6,454 bases of DNA from JALHOQ01 sp038144835 (GTDB lineage Bacteria; Bdellovibrionota; Bdellovibrionia; Bdellovibrionales; UBA1609), in assembly GCA_038144835.1 (NCBI GenBank), contig JAYQON010000138.1, forward strand, positions 1 to 6,454, given 5' to 3'. Each line of letters starts with the position of its first letter. Position 1 is the stretch's first letter. Made by a program: the position numbers and the translations under genes. A model generated the notes under the pieces. That model did not search any database. It had not been told where the DNA came from and saw nothing but the letters and a program-made list of their open reading frames with translations. Positions 5,583 to 6,454 of the stretch are shown one piece after another.

Positions 5583-6454
5583 TTTAGCTTTTGGATAATA
5601 AAATTTTAAAATTTCTTTAAACCCCAGACCTTCATCGGCTAAAGCCCGAGCACCCGTCTGACATAATCCAACTCCGTGGCCCGCGCCCGTACCTCGAATA
5701 TGCAACTCATCACCTAGCCACTGTAGAGAAAAATCGTTACTGCGAATTTTTTGATAACCAAAAATCTTGCGAAACTCCTGAGCACTCAGCGTATGTACTC
5801 GCGTTTTTCCATCAAAGTTCAAGGATGCAACAACCTCTGCCACCCGGCCAGAAGGAGTTCTACCAGCGACATGAATAGCCTTAAGATTGGCTTTTAGGGG
5901 AAGTTCTAATGCTGTAATCAAATTGGCTCGCACATCGACTCGATTAAAAATCACTTGCCAAGTTAATGGCTTGCGCCGACTACAGGTAGGATCCTTAACG
6001 GAAACAAAAGAATCGAGTTTGCCCCAAACAAATTTGGGATCCTCTGACTGACATCCACAATCTGCCGAATAAAAGGCTCTAAGGATTTGTCCCCGAGTAT
6101 CCGCCAAAACCTGCCCTCGCGTTTCTTGCAGGGCGCGGTTCAACTTTTTTTTCATAGCGGGATCATCTTCAACTTCGTGCAAAAATTTGTAAACTTGATC
6201 AATGATCGTCGAATCAACATCATAGTGGCGCTCCCGACGTTCGCGCGCCATACTAAGCACGTAAGAACGGGCTGCCACAGCTTGTGCTTTTAGGGCCTCC
6301 AGAGACCAAGAGATCGGCATTTCTGCCGGTAGTACACCAGCTAGATAAGTTTCCAAATCAAGGCGAGCCACGACGTCCAAGCCCCGTTTGGGATTACTCA
6401 CCACCTCTAACTCATAAGGCACAGGCTCGCCACCTAGACGCAAGAATTGGCCTC
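5553..6454 (-). CDS. SpoIID/LytB-domain protein, N terminus outside the window
   Basis: The frame stays open to the right edge (residues G-Q-F-L-R-L before the TTG at 6443), so this is a 5'-truncated gene rather than one starting at that TTG. At least 299 residues are visible. SpoIID-family enzymes are lytic transglycosylases that cut glycan strands, preferring those stripped of stem peptides. Counting from the Leu codon at 6443, the domain shows LETYLAGVLPAEMP (30-43) with the expected catalytic Glu41, LKAQAVAARSY (51-61), YSADCGCQSE (125-134) in place of the usual S-x-CGG-x-T, and GTGAGHGVGLCQTGARALA (251-269) followed by FKEILKFYYP. The Cys-rich variant (Cys129, Cys131, Cys153, Cys261) could matter for metal binding or disulfides. 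In non-spore-formers such proteins act in the periplasm during septal or general wall remodelling. The last 30 bp overlap the 3' end of the convergent acyltransferase gene. Confidence 0.88.
   Translation of the reverse strand, partial: GQFLRLGGEPVPYELEVVSNPKRGLDVVARLDLETYLAGVLPAEMPISWSLEALKAQAVAARSYVLSMARERRERHYDVDSTIIDQVYKFLHEVEDDPAMKKKLNRALQETRGQVLADTRGQILRAFYSADCGCQSEDPKFVWGKLDSFVSVKDPTCSRRKPLTWQVIFNRVDVRANLITALELPLKANLKAIHVAGRTPSGRVAEVVASLNFDGKTRVHTLSAQEFRKIFGYQKIRSNDFSLQWLGDELHIRGTGAGHGVGLCQTGARALADEGLGFKEILKFYYPKAKLKNLNIVES

Overview
The window looks like chromosomal DNA of a Gram-negative bacterium of moderate GC content. It carries two predicted lipoproteins, two peptidoglycan-acting enzymes, a lipid-type N-acyltransferase, the housekeeping genes comM/yifB and xerC, and a tRNA-Cys gene. 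The mix (GH25 lipoprotein, SpoIID-domain protein in a non-sporulating setting, stand-alone OlsB-like acyltransferase, unrecognised short lipoprotein) fits the Bdellovibrionota/Oligoflexia or another former deltaproteobacterial group. That placement is inference and nothing in the window proves it. No phage, transposon, CRISPR or toxin-antitoxin module is visible.

Layout. Positions 1-67 are a perfect tandem array of an 8-bp unit that runs off the left edge. It is followed by tRNA-Cys(GCA) on the minus strand (80-153). Still on the minus strand, reading right to left, are an unrecognised lipoprotein (4383-3748), xerC (3681-2800, interrupted by one in-frame TAG), comM/yifB (2748-1354) and a GH25 muramidase-like lipoprotein (1107-283). 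xerC and comM are 51 bp apart and probably co-transcribed. Gaps of 246 bp before the GH25 gene and 173 bp between the divergent 4383 and 4557 genes hold the best candidate regulatory sequences. On the plus strand a GNAT-type N-acyltransferase (4557-5582) meets tail to tail, with a 30-bp overlap, a SpoIID/LytB-domain gene (minus, 5553 to beyond the right edge).

How the genes may work together. GH25 and SpoIID-family proteins both cleave peptidoglycan glycan strands. The acyltransferase probably makes an acylated amino acid or lyso-ornithine-type lipid for the envelope, so the flanks of the window have a cell-envelope theme. xerC (chromosome dimer resolution) and comM (branch migration during recombination) form a DNA-recombination pair, and linkage of xerC-like and yifB-like genes is a known ancestral arrangement.

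The points most worth a second look are: (1) the in-frame amber codon exactly in the linker of an otherwise complete XerC with all six catalytic residues intact; (2) an 8-10 bp motif, CCAGCAAA(TA), found four times, always intergenic, beside the promoters of the two lipoprotein genes; (3) a perfect 17-bp palindrome upstream of the acyltransferase; (4) the octamer array abutting tRNA-Cys. I do not see a clearly new multi-gene system here.
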